This document shows positions 1 to 7,392 of a stretch of DNA of 11,900 nt, piece by piece (positions within the stretch are counted from its first letter, which is position 1; each line of letters starts with the position of its first letter). Source of the DNA: an archaeon (GTDB lineage: Archaea > Aenigmatarchaeota > Aenigmatarchaeia > CG10238-14 > SCSR01). A program made the position numbers and the translations under genes. Location of the stretch: assembly GCA_004297575.1 (NCBI GenBank), contig SCSR01000096.1, positions 1 to 11,900 of the forward strand, read 5' to 3'. Below the pieces are notes generated by a model. That model was not told where the DNA came from and made no database searches. It saw only the letters and a program-made list of their open reading frames with translations.

Positions 1-986
1 CTGATACGCAGGCAATCTCGCGTGATGATATGACGATTTGGGCATGGAGGCCGTTTGCTGTCGGAGAGAAATACAAGGCATCAAGGGAGCAGATGGACTA
101 TATCGATGCGTCTGCAGCGGGATTCAGCGAGCTGGAGATAAAACAGCTGATTGATGCGAAACTGCTAGGCGGGAGGAATGAAAGGAGCGTTTATGGATTG
201 CCGCAAGAGCCGTCGATCGACAGGATTGTGAGATTTTATTATAAGAACTGGGGAGGACCTGACAAGAATATTAAGAATATTGGGGCATTAGAGAATCACT
301 ATAAGGTCAAGTTCAATGTGAAGGATTTGTTCAACGCAAGGCAGATGCTGGTGGAGCAGTTCAGGCATTCTCTCACAGGGTTGTCGCCTGTCGCGCCATG
401 GACATGGAGCCCGTATTACATATTTTTGCAGATACCATGGGGAAGGTCGGTGTTCAGGACGCCTGACGGGGCTGAAGCAGAAGATCTGGAACTGGAGACG
501 TTCACGACATCCACATACAGCCAGAACCTCATTATCGTCAGATGCCTAGAATTGATTGCGAAGAACAAGGTGCAGGAGAATTACATCAACTCGCTGCTGG
601 GCGAGTATGGCGTGTCGCCGGAACAGCTGAAAGGTTTCGAAGAGCTGGAGGAGATAGAGGAATTGATAAAAGAGGATTATCCAGGAGTGTTCGGCAAAAA
701 AGAAAAGACCGAGAAGGGGATTGAACAGGAGAAAAAGATGGCGACCCAGTTCGCGTCGTCGATAAAGATGGCGCAGCAGTTCAGGCATGTGAGGAAGACT
801 GTGGGCGATTCGTTCAAGAAAGTCGGGCTGGGCATGAACTTATTCCGAGCAGTAGGTCCGTACGAATTTTCGATGCAGAACAGGATGGCAAAGCAGATGC
901 AGAGGGAGCCGGGCGGGCAGTTCTTGATGATAAAGGACTTTCTGAAAACCAAGTTCGAGGTGCCTGGCGTGAACGTGACGTGGTAA
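1..986 (+). CDS. Hypothetical protein, 5' end cut by window edge
   Basis: I do not recognise this protein. The reading frame is open from base 3 to the TAA at 984-986. The first ATG in it is at 30, but the codons before it (reading DTQAISRDDM) have no stop, and no convincing ribosome binding site precedes that ATG, so the gene probably begins outside the window. From the ATG it gives 318 residues. The N-terminal two thirds are soluble and rich in aromatics (Trp, Tyr, Phe). Residues about 205-240 are strongly acidic and then Glu/Lys-rich and probably helical, and the last 80 residues are basic and Met-rich. No transmembrane segment or catalytic motif is obvious. Its stop is one base from the next start codon, so it is surely cotranscribed with the TIM-barrel gene, and a joint function is likely but unknown. 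Confidence 0.75.
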   Translation, partial: DTQAISRDDMTIWAWRPFAVGEKYKASREQMDYIDASAAGFSELEIKQLIDAKLLGGRNERSVYGLPQEPSIDRIVRFYYKNWGGPDKNIKNIGALENHYKVKFNVKDLFNARQMLVEQFRHSLTGLSPVAPWTWSPYYIFLQIPWGRSVFRTPDGAEAEDLELETFTTSTYSQNLIIVRCLELIAKNKVQENYINSLLGEYGVSPEQLKGFEELEEIEELIKEDYPGVFGKKEKTEKGIEQEKKMATQFASSIKMAQQFRHVRKTVGDSFKKVGLGMNLFRAVGPYEFSMQNRMAKQMQREPGGQFLMIKDFLKTKFEVPGVNVTW

Positions 987-987
987 G

Positions 988-2805
988 ATGAGCTATACAG
1001 TCGCTGTTTCAGCGGGAATCATGGGGGCAGCCCAGCAGGAAGAGAAGATGCAATACTCGGGGCTGTACCGCAAGGCTAACTACGCGCTGACCAAGGGTGT
1101 CAATTTTGTGCAGATTGATCTGGAGTCTATCTCGGAATTCCAGGAAGCGCACCTTGAAGAGAACATGAAGAAGGTTAGGGAGCTGGGGATAAAGTACGGA
1201 TTGCACAGCGAGACGCCTGCATTCGGTGCTAGAGAGTTCCCGCACTTGGATTCTGCGATTGATGTTGAATACAGGCGTGGACATGAGAGATTGAATATCA
1301 TCATTGATGGGGCGGGCAAAATTGGGACCATATACATGCTCATGCATTCATCCGAGTCGACGCCGTTCATTTTCCTGACAAAGGAATTCCAGCCGTCCGA
1401 GCTTGTGGATATCTGGGGCAGGCCGTTTGACCAGTTCATAGATGAAATAGGAAAGACAGAAGGAACTGAACTCGACCCTGAAGGTAACCCTAGACCGAAG
1501 AATTGGATACTTGACTGGATATGGGATGAGAAACAAAAATACATATGGAAGGAATTCATCGGACAGGATCCGCACCAGAGCATTGTGCTGTCGAAAAAAG
1601 AGAGGCTGCTGTCACTGAAACAACAGTATAGGGAGAACACAGTAGGAGCAAAGTTCCGGGAAACAAAAATGGGACAGCTGACGCCCGAGGAGGAAAAAGG
1701 CATCGAAGACATCACGAAAGTGATCAAAGCTTCGACAGAGCATGAGCTCGAAATACAATTGAAGGAGCATTTCATGAGGGAATTCAAGGAAAGGATACGC
1801 TCGAGGATGCTGCACTATGGACCTGAGAGGATTGCCTATTATATAATCGCCAAGTGGATGGAGAAAGAGAATGATACTTTGTGGAACAATATCATTGACA
1901 TCACTGTCAAGTACTATGCGAAAAGGGACAAGATGGAGGAGGAAGAGTGGATTCACAGCCATGAGATAAAAAAGGTGAACGGCAAGTGGTCGATTGAGGA
2001 TGAGCATTTCAGAAACTATTACCAGTTGTGGGTGCCGGCTGTGTCTGCGAAATACATGTGGGGGCATATGATGCCTGAGACCAGCCCGACAGAGACTCCA
2101 TACAAGCATATGGACCCGAAGCAATTGTTGATGAAAAACAAACTGTTTTACGTTTTGGAGACGCCGATGGCAAGCCCTGGCATGGAGGATTTGCTGAGGT
2201 TCCCGCAGCCGGCGCAGATGTACTACCTGATCAAGGAAATCAACGAGTCTGCAGGACAGGAGATAATGGGGATTGCGGTGGATATCGAGCACATGCTGAT
2301 GGACGGTTTGAACATAGAGGCTGCTTTTGACATTTTGCCTGAAGACGGCGGAAAATTGATACGCGTGGTGCATACGGGTTGGCCGTCGCCTTTGGGGCCT
2401 GCGCATCTGCCAATACCTATCGGGTCAGACCAGCAGCGCTACCTGTACGAGACTTATTACAAACTGCGCCACAAGGGTATGGGATTGCATGAAGAGTGTT
2501 ACATTGTTTTCGAAAGAGGCGGAGGCCAGGACCCGATACAGCAGTCGGTACTTGCGATAAGGATGATAGTGGAGGAATTGGAGAAGAATACGTCGCCTGA
2601 GCATTTGCCGTTGAAGTTCTATGGAGTGTCTCCGGAAGGATTCCTGTCCGAGCAGAGACAGCGTGCCATGGTGTTCGAGCACAGGTACGACCCGCTGAGG
2701 GGACTGGTGATTGCAAGCGAGGAGGAGCACACGTTCCTTGGCAAGTCGGCGCTGGAAAAGCCTGGCATGTCGCCTGAGAAATGGAAGAAGGAAGAGCTGC
2801 GCTGA
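988..2805 (+). CDS. Xylose isomerase-like TIM-barrel protein with large insert
   Basis: 605 residues, about twice the usual length of a sugar phosphate isomerase/epimerase or AP-endonuclease-2 type TIM barrel. The first ~130 residues look like the opening strands: VAVSAGI, then FVQIDLE (40-46), GLHSETP (71-77) and MLMHSSES (117-124). The C-terminal ~220 residues hold the likely metal site: Glu391 (LETP), Asp432 with His435 (DIEHM), His462 (VHTGW) and Glu509 (FERGG). This is the order Glu-Asp-His-Glu, with spacings close to those of D-tagatose 3-epimerase-type enzymes. Between them lies a charged, mostly helical insert (about 135-370) with no counterpart that I recognise. The substrate cannot be told: sugar isomerase, epimerase and AP endonuclease are all possible from the fold. 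It follows the upstream gene by one base, and the TGA overlaps nothing downstream. Confidence 0.7.
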   Translation: MSYTVAVSAGIMGAAQQEEKMQYSGLYRKANYALTKGVNFVQIDLESISEFQEAHLEENMKKVRELGIKYGLHSETPAFGAREFPHLDSAIDVEYRRGHERLNIIIDGAGKIGTIYMLMHSSESTPFIFLTKEFQPSELVDIWGRPFDQFIDEIGKTEGTELDPEGNPRPKNWILDWIWDEKQKYIWKEFIGQDPHQSIVLSKKERLLSLKQQYRENTVGAKFRETKMGQLTPEEEKGIEDITKVIKASTEHELEIQLKEHFMREFKERIRSRMLHYGPERIAYYIIAKWMEKENDTLWNNIIDITVKYYAKRDKMEEEEWIHSHEIKKVNGKWSIEDEHFRNYYQLWVPAVSAKYMWGHMMPETSPTETPYKHMDPKQLLMKNKLFYVLETPMASPGMEDLLRFPQPAQMYYLIKEINESAGQEIMGIAVDIEHMLMDGLNIEAAFDILPEDGGKLIRVVHTGWPSPLGPAHLPIPIGSDQQRYLYETYYKLRHKGMGLHEECYIVFERGGGQDPIQQSVLAIRMIVEELEKNTSPEHLPLKFYGVSPEGFLSEQRQRAMVFEHRYDPLRGLVIASEEEHTFLGKSALEKPGMSPEKWKKEELR

Positions 2806-2806
2806 G

Positions 2807-2814
2807 TTTATATA
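2807..2814 (+). promoter_or_regulatory. TATA box for nucleotidyltransferase gene (leaderless)
   Basis: TTTATATA directly follows the TGA of the TIM-barrel gene. Its centre lies about 27 nt before the ATG at 2838, so transcription would start at or next to the start codon, and no Shine-Dalgarno is visible between them. This fits an archaeal leaderless promoter and gives the downstream genes a start separate from the upstream pair. Confidence 0.6.
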
Positions 2815-2837
2815 CAACGGAGTGAAAAGGTTAAAGT

Positions 2838-3692
2838 ATGCCCCTAGAGAACTTGGAATCTGAGCTTGAAGACGTGGCATTGGTGAAGAAAGCCGCAGAG
2901 CCCAAGAAAAAGCTGGAGGACACGGAACTGTACAGGAAGGTCGTTGTTTTTGCAAACGAGGCGAGGAAGCATTACGGGAGCATTATCAAGTCGGTGCTGA
3001 TTTTCGGCTCTGCTGTGCGCGGTGATGCGTCGAAGACAAGTGACATTGATGTGCTGGTTGTTTTGGATGACACGGCGACGAAGACCTCTGAGGATCTGGA
3101 CAAGGTAAACTCGCACCTGTTTCTTATCGCGCATGAACTGAAGGACATGCACATACAGACGCACACGCTGACCGAGTTCTGGGAATGGATCAAGATGGGC
3201 TCTCCGGAATTGGTGAATTTCCTCAGGTTTGGTCTGGCGATTTATGACACCGGTTTCATCAAGCCTGTGCAGAGGATGCTGCAGTTGGGGATGATTCCTC
3301 CTAGCGATGAGACGATATCATTGAAAGCGAGGTCATCTGAACTGAGGTACAGGAAATTGAAGCAGGATGTCAAGTCGATGGTGTTCGATCTTCGTTATAC
3401 TGCCATGGACATGATACAGGCAGCCGTGATGTACCACTACAAGACCCAGCCTGACTACAAGACTGCCGTGGAGTACCTGCAGAAATTCGTGGACGCCAAG
3501 AAGCTAGAGGTCGAGTGGATTGCCAAGTACAAGGAGCTGGACAAGATGTGGAAGGATATCGACCACAAGGTCGTGAAGGACGTCGATGCGCAGTATCTGG
3601 GAAAGGCAATGCAATTGTCAAAGGAACTGATTGACCGTTTCAAGAAGCTTGTGCCGAAGGATCTAGTCGGGGAAGAGTTGCCGGAAGAGTAG
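2838..3692 (+). CDS. Nucleotidyltransferase-domain protein with helical C-terminus
   Basis: 284 residues. After a charged N-terminal helix, residues about 50-76 carry the polymerase-beta-type nucleotidyltransferase signature: GSAVRGD (57-63) and then SDIDVLVV, with Asp69 and Asp71 as the metal-binding pair. The third carboxylate of the fold is not clear: the later strand reads HIQTHTL (105-111), with Gln107 near the place where Asp is usual. Residues about 155-275 are a long helical region resembling the HEPN/substrate-binding halves often fused to these domains, but I see no Arg-x4-6-His ribonuclease motif. The family transfers a nucleotide to a small molecule, RNA or protein; the target is unknown here. 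The start fits a leaderless promoter just upstream. The next gene, a methyltransferase of different base composition, begins two bases after the stop. Confidence 0.8.
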   Translation: MPLENLESELEDVALVKKAAEPKKKLEDTELYRKVVVFANEARKHYGSIIKSVLIFGSAVRGDASKTSDIDVLVVLDDTATKTSEDLDKVNSHLFLIAHELKDMHIQTHTLTEFWEWIKMGSPELVNFLRFGLAIYDTGFIKPVQRMLQLGMIPPSDETISLKARSSELRYRKLKQDVKSMVFDLRYTAMDMIQAAVMYHYKTQPDYKTAVEYLQKFVDAKKLEVEWIAKYKELDKMWKDIDHKVVKDVDAQYLGKAMQLSKELIDRFKKLVPKDLVGEELPEE

Positions 3693-3694
3693 AT

Positions 3695-4483
3695 ATGAGA
3701 GACAAGATATTTTTTGCCCACGATGATATGAAAATAATCAATGATGATGTTTTCACTACAAATCAAGTTGATAACGACAGCATTGATTTGATTGTCACTT
3801 CACCACCGTATAATGTTGATATAAAATATAATTCACACGATGATAAAATTTCTTACTTGGATTATTTGGAGTTTAGTAGAAAATGGCTCTCGCGATGCTT
3901 TGAATGGTTGAAAGATGATGGACGTTTGTGTCTAAATGTACCTCTCGATATTAATAAAGGCGGACAGCAAAGTGTAGGAGCAGACATAACAAATATCGCT
4001 AAGAAAGTTGGTTTCAAATATCATTCAACTATTATCTGGAATGAAGGCAACATTTCTAGAAGAACTGCATGGGGTTCTTGGCTAAGCGCTTCTGCGCCAT
4101 ACGTGATAGCACCGGTTGAATTAATTATCATTCTATATAAGAACCGCTGGAAGAAAGATAACAAACTGAAATCAGACACAACTAAAGAAGAATTTATAGA
4201 GTGGACAAATGGTCTATGGACGTTTAACGGTGAAAGTAAAAAAAGAGTCGGCCATCCTGCACCATTTCCAATAGAATTGCCTAGGAGATGCATTAAACTT
4301 TTTAGTTATGTTGATGATATAATTTTAGATCCGTTCATGGGTAGTGGAACAACTTTGATTGCATCGTGTTTGAATAACAGAAAATCGATTGGCATTGATA
4401 TTGATAAAGAATATTGTAAACTGGCAAAAAAACGCATAATTGAAGAAGCTAAAATTGATGGGATCAAAAAATTCATAAGATGA
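3695..4483 (+). CDS. DNA methyltransferase, beta class (type II R-M)
   Basis: Site-specific DNA methyltransferase, 262 residues, transferring methyl from S-adenosylmethionine to adenine N6 or cytosine N4. The catalytic motif TSPPYN (35-40) comes before the SAM-binding motif DPFMGSGTT (212-220), the order that defines the beta class. The SPPY form is common in N4-cytosine enzymes, so m4C is favoured but not shown. A proline-rich HPAPFPIELPRR stretch before the SAM motif is typical of the group. The start is uncertain: ATG 3695 lies 2 nt behind the nucleotidyltransferase stop, whereas ATG 3728 (residue 12, MKIINDDVF) looks more like the usual N-terminus. The gene is clearly AT-richer than the flanking genes, with many AGA, ATA and TTA codons, which suggests lateral transfer. 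It is paired with the HNH nuclease 4 nt downstream. Confidence 0.88.
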   Translation: MRDKIFFAHDDMKIINDDVFTTNQVDNDSIDLIVTSPPYNVDIKYNSHDDKISYLDYLEFSRKWLSRCFEWLKDDGRLCLNVPLDINKGGQQSVGADITNIAKKVGFKYHSTIIWNEGNISRRTAWGSWLSASAPYVIAPVELIIILYKNRWKKDNKLKSDTTKEEFIEWTNGLWTFNGESKKRVGHPAPFPIELPRRCIKLFSYVDDIILDPFMGSGTTLIASCLNNRKSIGIDIDKEYCKLAKKRIIEEAKIDGIKKFIR

Positions 4484-4487
4484 TAAA

Positions 4488-5078
4488 ATGGTGAATCGAG
4501 AAGAAGCAAAACAAGCCGACATAATAATGAAATACTTTAAGAAAAATCCTAAACGGGCTATTAAGCACCCCGAAATAGTCGATTGGGTCGTTGCGGAATA
4601 TAAAAAATTGACAGGGAGAGTTTTCAGAGATCCTGATAGAGCCATAAGGAAACTTTCACAAAGCGGTCAATTGATCAAAATTTCGAAAGGGGTATACATG
4701 TACGATCCTAGTTTTATAAAAAATAATGAGCTTGAAAATTTTACCGAAGCTCAAAAGGAAATGATTTTCAAACGAGATAATTATCGATGTGTTGTTTGCG
4801 GTAAAGGTAGAATGGATGGTGTAGAGATACAAGCAGATCACATTAGACCAAAAGATTTAGGTGGAAAAGCAACAATAGAAAATGGTCAAACTCTTTGTGC
4901 GCAACATAATTTTCTAAAGAAAAACTACAAACAGACTGAGACCGGAAAAAAGATGTTCATCAGACTTTATGATCTCGCTAAAGCAAGCAATGACGAAAAG
5001 TTACTAAAGTTTTGCAAAGAAGTATTGGAAGTCTACGAAAAGAATGGCATAAACGGCCACATAGTATGGGAAAAATAG
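4488..5078 (+). CDS. HNH endonuclease, probable type II restriction enzyme
   Basis: 196 residues, two parts. Residues about 5-75 look like a winged-helix DNA-binding domain: helices, then a Leu-Ile-Lys-Ile-Ser-Lys-Gly-Val-Tyr wing where the chain turns to beta. Residues about 86-145 are an HNH nuclease with a zinc site: CVVC (101-104), ADHI with Asp117 and the catalytic His118, Asn132, and a closing CAQHN with Cys137, His140 and Asn141. The C-terminal ~50 residues are helical. It starts 4 nt after the methyltransferase stop and shares its AT-rich composition, so the two are read as a restriction-modification pair in which this protein cleaves the unmethylated site. The target sequence cannot be deduced. 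A stand-alone HNH homing-type nuclease is the alternative, less likely given the partner gene. Confidence 0.82.
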   Translation: MVNREEAKQADIIMKYFKKNPKRAIKHPEIVDWVVAEYKKLTGRVFRDPDRAIRKLSQSGQLIKISKGVYMYDPSFIKNNELENFTEAQKEMIFKRDNYRCVVCGKGRMDGVEIQADHIRPKDLGGKATIENGQTLCAQHNFLKKNYKQTETGKKMFIRLYDLAKASNDEKLLKFCKEVLEVYEKNGINGHIVWEK

Positions 5079-5099
5079 AATTGATTTAACCGCACATGA

Positions 5100-6641
5100 T
5101 TACTTCTCAACAGGCTCGTCCTTCGGGTTGAAAAATCCTTCTTCCTCAGCAAGCTCTATCCCGGCTTCCTCCAGCACAGGCTTGTGCGTCTTGCGCAGCG
5201 GTATCTCCTTCAGGAACAGTGTCAGCACAAACGCAGCCGATGTGATGGCAGTGCTCACAAGGAAGATATTGCCCAGCGACGAAGAAAGGACTGCCTTGAC
5301 CGCCAGCACCTGCTCCGATGTCATGCTCGATATTCCTGCCAGCAATGCCTCCGGATTCTGCACGAATGCAACGCTTGAATTGCCGTTGAATGAAGCCACC
5401 AGCAGCGCCCCGAATATCGCCACACCGAACATGCCACCGATATTCCTGAAGAACTGCAGCGACGCCGTTACCACGCCTATCTTGGAATGGTCAAAGGCAT
5501 TCTGCACAGCTATGATGAACGTCGGGAACGTGATTCCCAGCCCGATTCCTACAATGGCCATGTTCCTCACCAGCTCCCAGTCGCTAGTCCCGACTCCCAT
5601 GAACGACAGCATCAGCATGCCAGCCACCACCGCCCCCACTCCGCTTACAGTCATCAGCTTGTACTTGCCTGTCCTAGACATCACCTGGCCTGAAACCATG
5701 CTGCTGCCAACCATCGCCAATACTAGAGGCGTCAGTATCAGCCCGGAATTGGTGGCAGTCCTGCCGAGCACGAATTGCACGAACAACGGTATGAAAACAA
5801 TCGCCCCGAACAGTCCCATGCTAGTGATAAAGCCGACCGAAGACGAAATTAGGAATATCTTGTTGCTGAACATTGACAATGGAAGGATAGGCTCCTTTGC
5901 ATTCATCTCAGCCTGTATGAACAGTACGAACATTCCTGCGGAAAATGCAAATAGCCCCAATGTCTGCACCGACACCCACGGATAGTACGAGCCGCCTATG
6001 AGCAACCCCAGCATCATCGAAACCAACGCCAGAGTAAGAGTAACCGAGCCCTTGTAATCCACCGACTTGACACTATGCACCTTAATGTGTGGCAAAAACT
6101 TTGTCAGTATCGCAATCGAGAACAGCCCGATCGGCACATTGATGAAAAATATCCAATGCCACCCAGCCACGTCTGTAATAAAGCCGCCAAGGAAAGGCCC
6201 AATGACTGATGACAATGCAAACACTGCCCCGCTCAGTCCCTGCCATTTGCCGCGCTCTGCCGGCGCAAACAAGTCACCAATGATGGCCAAAGCAGTCCCC
6301 ATGATCGCCCCGCCGCCTATCCCCTGTATCGCACGGAAAACAACCAATTGCACAATGTCCTGCGACAGCCCAGCCAACACCGAGCCTGCCAGAAATATCC
6401 CGATTCCCAGTATCAGCAGCCTCTTCCTCCCGTACATGTCAGACAGCTTGCCATAGATGACGATTGTGATGGTAGAAGTCAACAAGTACGATGAAACAAT
6501 CCAGCTCAGGAACTCTATCCCTCCGAGCGAGGCAATGATGCTCGGCAATGCCGTAGCGACGATTGTCTGGTCTAACGCGGAAAGGAACGTGGCAGTCATC
6601 ACGCTCAGCATTATGATAAGTTTGTCTCTAGTCTCAGCCAT
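5100..6641 (-). CDS. MFS multidrug exporter, DHA2 (EmrB/QacA) type, 14 TM
   Basis: Proton-driven efflux pump of the major facilitator superfamily, 513 residues from the chosen start. Fourteen hydrophobic segments can be marked, as in the DHA2 family and unlike the 12 of DHA1. Signature stretches are LDQTIVATALPSI at the end of TM1, GKLSDMYGRKR (motif A) in loop 2-3, and the Gly/Pro-rich GPFLGGFITD (motif C) in TM5, followed by WHWIFFINVPIG. The C-terminal tail is acidic. I prefer ATG 6641 to the GTG at 6650, because an AGGTG Shine-Dalgarno (6648-6652) sits 6 nt before the ATG and the GTG would lie inside it. Substrates are probably lipophilic cations or drugs, but cannot be named. The gene runs tail to tail with the HNH nuclease, with 21 nt between stops. 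Confidence 0.93.
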   Translation of the reverse strand: MAETRDKLIIMLSVMTATFLSALDQTIVATALPSIIASLGGIEFLSWIVSSYLLTSTITIVIYGKLSDMYGRKRLLILGIGIFLAGSVLAGLSQDIVQLVVFRAIQGIGGGAIMGTALAIIGDLFAPAERGKWQGLSGAVFALSSVIGPFLGGFITDVAGWHWIFFINVPIGLFSIAILTKFLPHIKVHSVKSVDYKGSVTLTLALVSMMLGLLIGGSYYPWVSVQTLGLFAFSAGMFVLFIQAEMNAKEPILPLSMFSNKIFLISSSVGFITSMGLFGAIVFIPLFVQFVLGRTATNSGLILTPLVLAMVGSSMVSGQVMSRTGKYKLMTVSGVGAVVAGMLMLSFMGVGTSDWELVRNMAIVGIGLGITFPTFIIAVQNAFDHSKIGVVTASLQFFRNIGGMFGVAIFGALLVASFNGNSSVAFVQNPEALLAGISSMTSEQVLAVKAVLSSSLGNIFLVSTAITSAAFVLTLFLKEIPLRKTHKPVLEEAGIELAEEEGFFNPKDEPVEK

Positions 6642-6676
6642 AGCCAACACCTAAGTTTGTATGTTGTAAATGCTTG

Positions 6677-6684
6677 GATAAAAA
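6677..6684 (-). promoter_or_regulatory. Candidate TATA box for the MFS gene
   Basis: On the minus strand the bases read TTTTTATC. The centre is about 40 nt before ATG 6641, which would put the transcript start near 6655 and leave a short leader just long enough to hold the AGGTG Shine-Dalgarno at 6648-6652. Position and sequence agree, but the box is a weak one. Confidence 0.4.
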
Positions 6685-6778
6685 GCTCTATTGCATGGTT
6701 AATTCACGGACAACTGGTGACAGAAACTATAAGTGGCTGGATAAAGAATAGATTAGTGAAGGGAACTTGTGATTAATC

Positions 6779-6856
6779 ATGAAGAGCCAGAAGCAAAAAG
6801 TTAGAAACAGAAGATCCTCGAAAAAGAAATTAAAAACGTACGATAGGTATAGATAA
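6779..6856 (+). CDS. Candidate 25-residue basic peptide
   Basis: A complete short frame from ATG 6779 to TAA 6854-6856, beginning MKSQKQKVRNRR and ending KTYDRYR. Twelve of its 25 residues are Lys or Arg, and only one is acidic. A TGTGAT motif (6768-6773) lies 5 nt before the ATG and matches the archaeal Shine-Dalgarno core. A TATA-like ACTATAAG (about 6726-6733) stands a further ~50 nt upstream, a suitable distance for a short leader. The composition would fit an RNA-binding or ribosome-associated mini-protein; the length equals that of ribosomal protein L41e, but the sequence does not resemble L41e closely. AT-rich DNA yields Lys-rich frames by chance, so this may be no gene at all. Confidence 0.3.
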   Translation: MKSQKQKVRNRRSSKKKLKTYDRYR

Positions 6857-6905
6857 GACATCTTGCGATTAAAGGAATTCGAATCATTGACCGATATACA
6901 GCCTT

Positions 6906-6921
6906 CATTTTAACACCGCCC
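6906..6921 (+). repeat. 16-bp element, copy 1
   Basis: CATTTTAACACCGCCC. It matches the copy at 7393-7408 at 15 of 16 positions in the same orientation. A TATA-like AT-rich run follows about 11 nt downstream, as at copy 2. The two copies flank the small membrane-protein gene. Confidence 0.5.
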
Positions 6922-6978
6922 ACGGACAATGCATTATTAAATTGTCGGTTGATGGTTGAAAAGATCTATCAAGAAAAT

Positions 6979-7311
6979 CTACTGCTTTTTGTCTGAAAGA
7001 GCCTTTTTCCTTTTATCAGAATGTTTTTCTAATTTGTACGCTGCCGCATATTCCAACGCCCCAACAAGAGAGTACACTGGACTAAGGTAAAGTGCAAGAG
7101 GCAAAATAATACCAAGAATTGCTGTATCTTCCAAAACACGCGACACGCGATATTCGCTTTGAGGCGAGATGCGTTCAAGCTGTCTCTCGATCGCACGATT
7201 AGGTCTTGAGATGAGTGTCTCTTTCACATGTTTCTGCATTTCCTTTATTTCAGAATATACTTTGCTGTCTCTGCCTGGCAAATACAAATGACTCTTAAGC
7301 CTGCTTAGCAT
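6979..7311 (-). CDS. Small hypothetical membrane protein
   Basis: I do not recognise a family. From ATG 7311 the protein has 110 residues. A basic, polar N-terminal half (Arg/Lys/Gln-rich, probably helical, about 15-60) is followed by one hydrophobic stretch at about 64-91 that could be a single long membrane helix or a tight hairpin broken at Ser-Pro (77-78), and then a highly charged tail (KLEKHSDKRKKALSDKK) that should stay in the cytoplasm. A longer version from TTG 7353 adds 14 polar residues. I prefer ATG 7311 because a TATA box sits 26 nt upstream of it, as expected for a leaderless mRNA. The DNA is AT-richer than its neighbours, and the gene is flanked by two copies of a 16-bp element. 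Confidence 0.55.
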   Translation of the reverse strand: MLSRLKSHLYLPGRDSKVYSEIKEMQKHVKETLISRPNRAIERQLERISPQSEYRVSRVLEDTAILGIILPLALYLSPVYSLVGALEYAAAYKLEKHSDKRKKALSDKKQ

Positions 7312-7332
7312 AATTTTATTATTGGATTGAGT

Positions 7333-7342
7333 GTTTTTATTC
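7333..7342 (-). promoter_or_regulatory. TATA box for the small membrane-protein gene
   Basis: The minus strand reads GAATAAAAAC, centred about 26 nt before ATG 7311. That places the transcript start at the start codon and implies a leaderless mRNA. No Shine-Dalgarno is seen before that ATG, which agrees. Confidence 0.45.
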
Positions 7343-7392
7343 TTTCCAATCAAGAATTACCAACCGTTTTTAACAGGCGATTTTTCAACCGT

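Larger units (their letters stand above)
6642..6978. other. Intergenic region between MFS gene and small membrane gene
   Basis: About 340 bases, AT-rich, with no long reading frame. It holds the MFS promoter and Shine-Dalgarno at its left end, a candidate 25-codon basic reading frame on the plus strand (6779-6856), and one copy of a 16-bp element (6906-6921) followed by the TATA-like run ATTATTAAAT. I see no tRNA cloverleaf, no CRISPR-like repeat spacing and no insertion-sequence ends. Confidence 0.6.

Noticed and set aside
1080..2406. Long minus-strand frames opposite the TIM-barrel gene
   Set aside because: Their products are rich in Ser, Cys, His and Arg without domain features, and the plus-strand frame carries recognisable metal ligands and fits the operon.
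2838..3692. Toxin-antitoxin of the MNT-HEPN type
   Set aside because: The nucleotidyltransferase and helical parts are in one chain, no separate HEPN gene is adjacent, and no Arg-x4-6-His motif was found in the helical half.
3704..3715. AGATATTTTTTG as a TATA box for the methyltransferase
   Set aside because: A start 26 nt downstream would fall near 3736, after both candidate start codons (3695 and 3728).
3695..5078. Depletion of CTAG as a hint to the R-M recognition site
   Set aside because: CTAG occurs several times in this window (for example near 166, 545, 1490, 2843 and 3663), so no avoidance is visible, and a window this short cannot decide the site.
5128..5985. A 285-codon plus-strand open frame opposite the MFS gene
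   Set aside because: It lies antisense to a clear 14-TM transporter, and its product is a low-complexity Ser/Pro/Thr-rich sequence with no motif, as expected from the complement of a membrane protein gene.
6952..6996. A 14-codon plus-strand frame after the first 16-bp element
   Set aside because: Too short, without a Shine-Dalgarno, and it runs into the end of the convergent membrane-protein gene.
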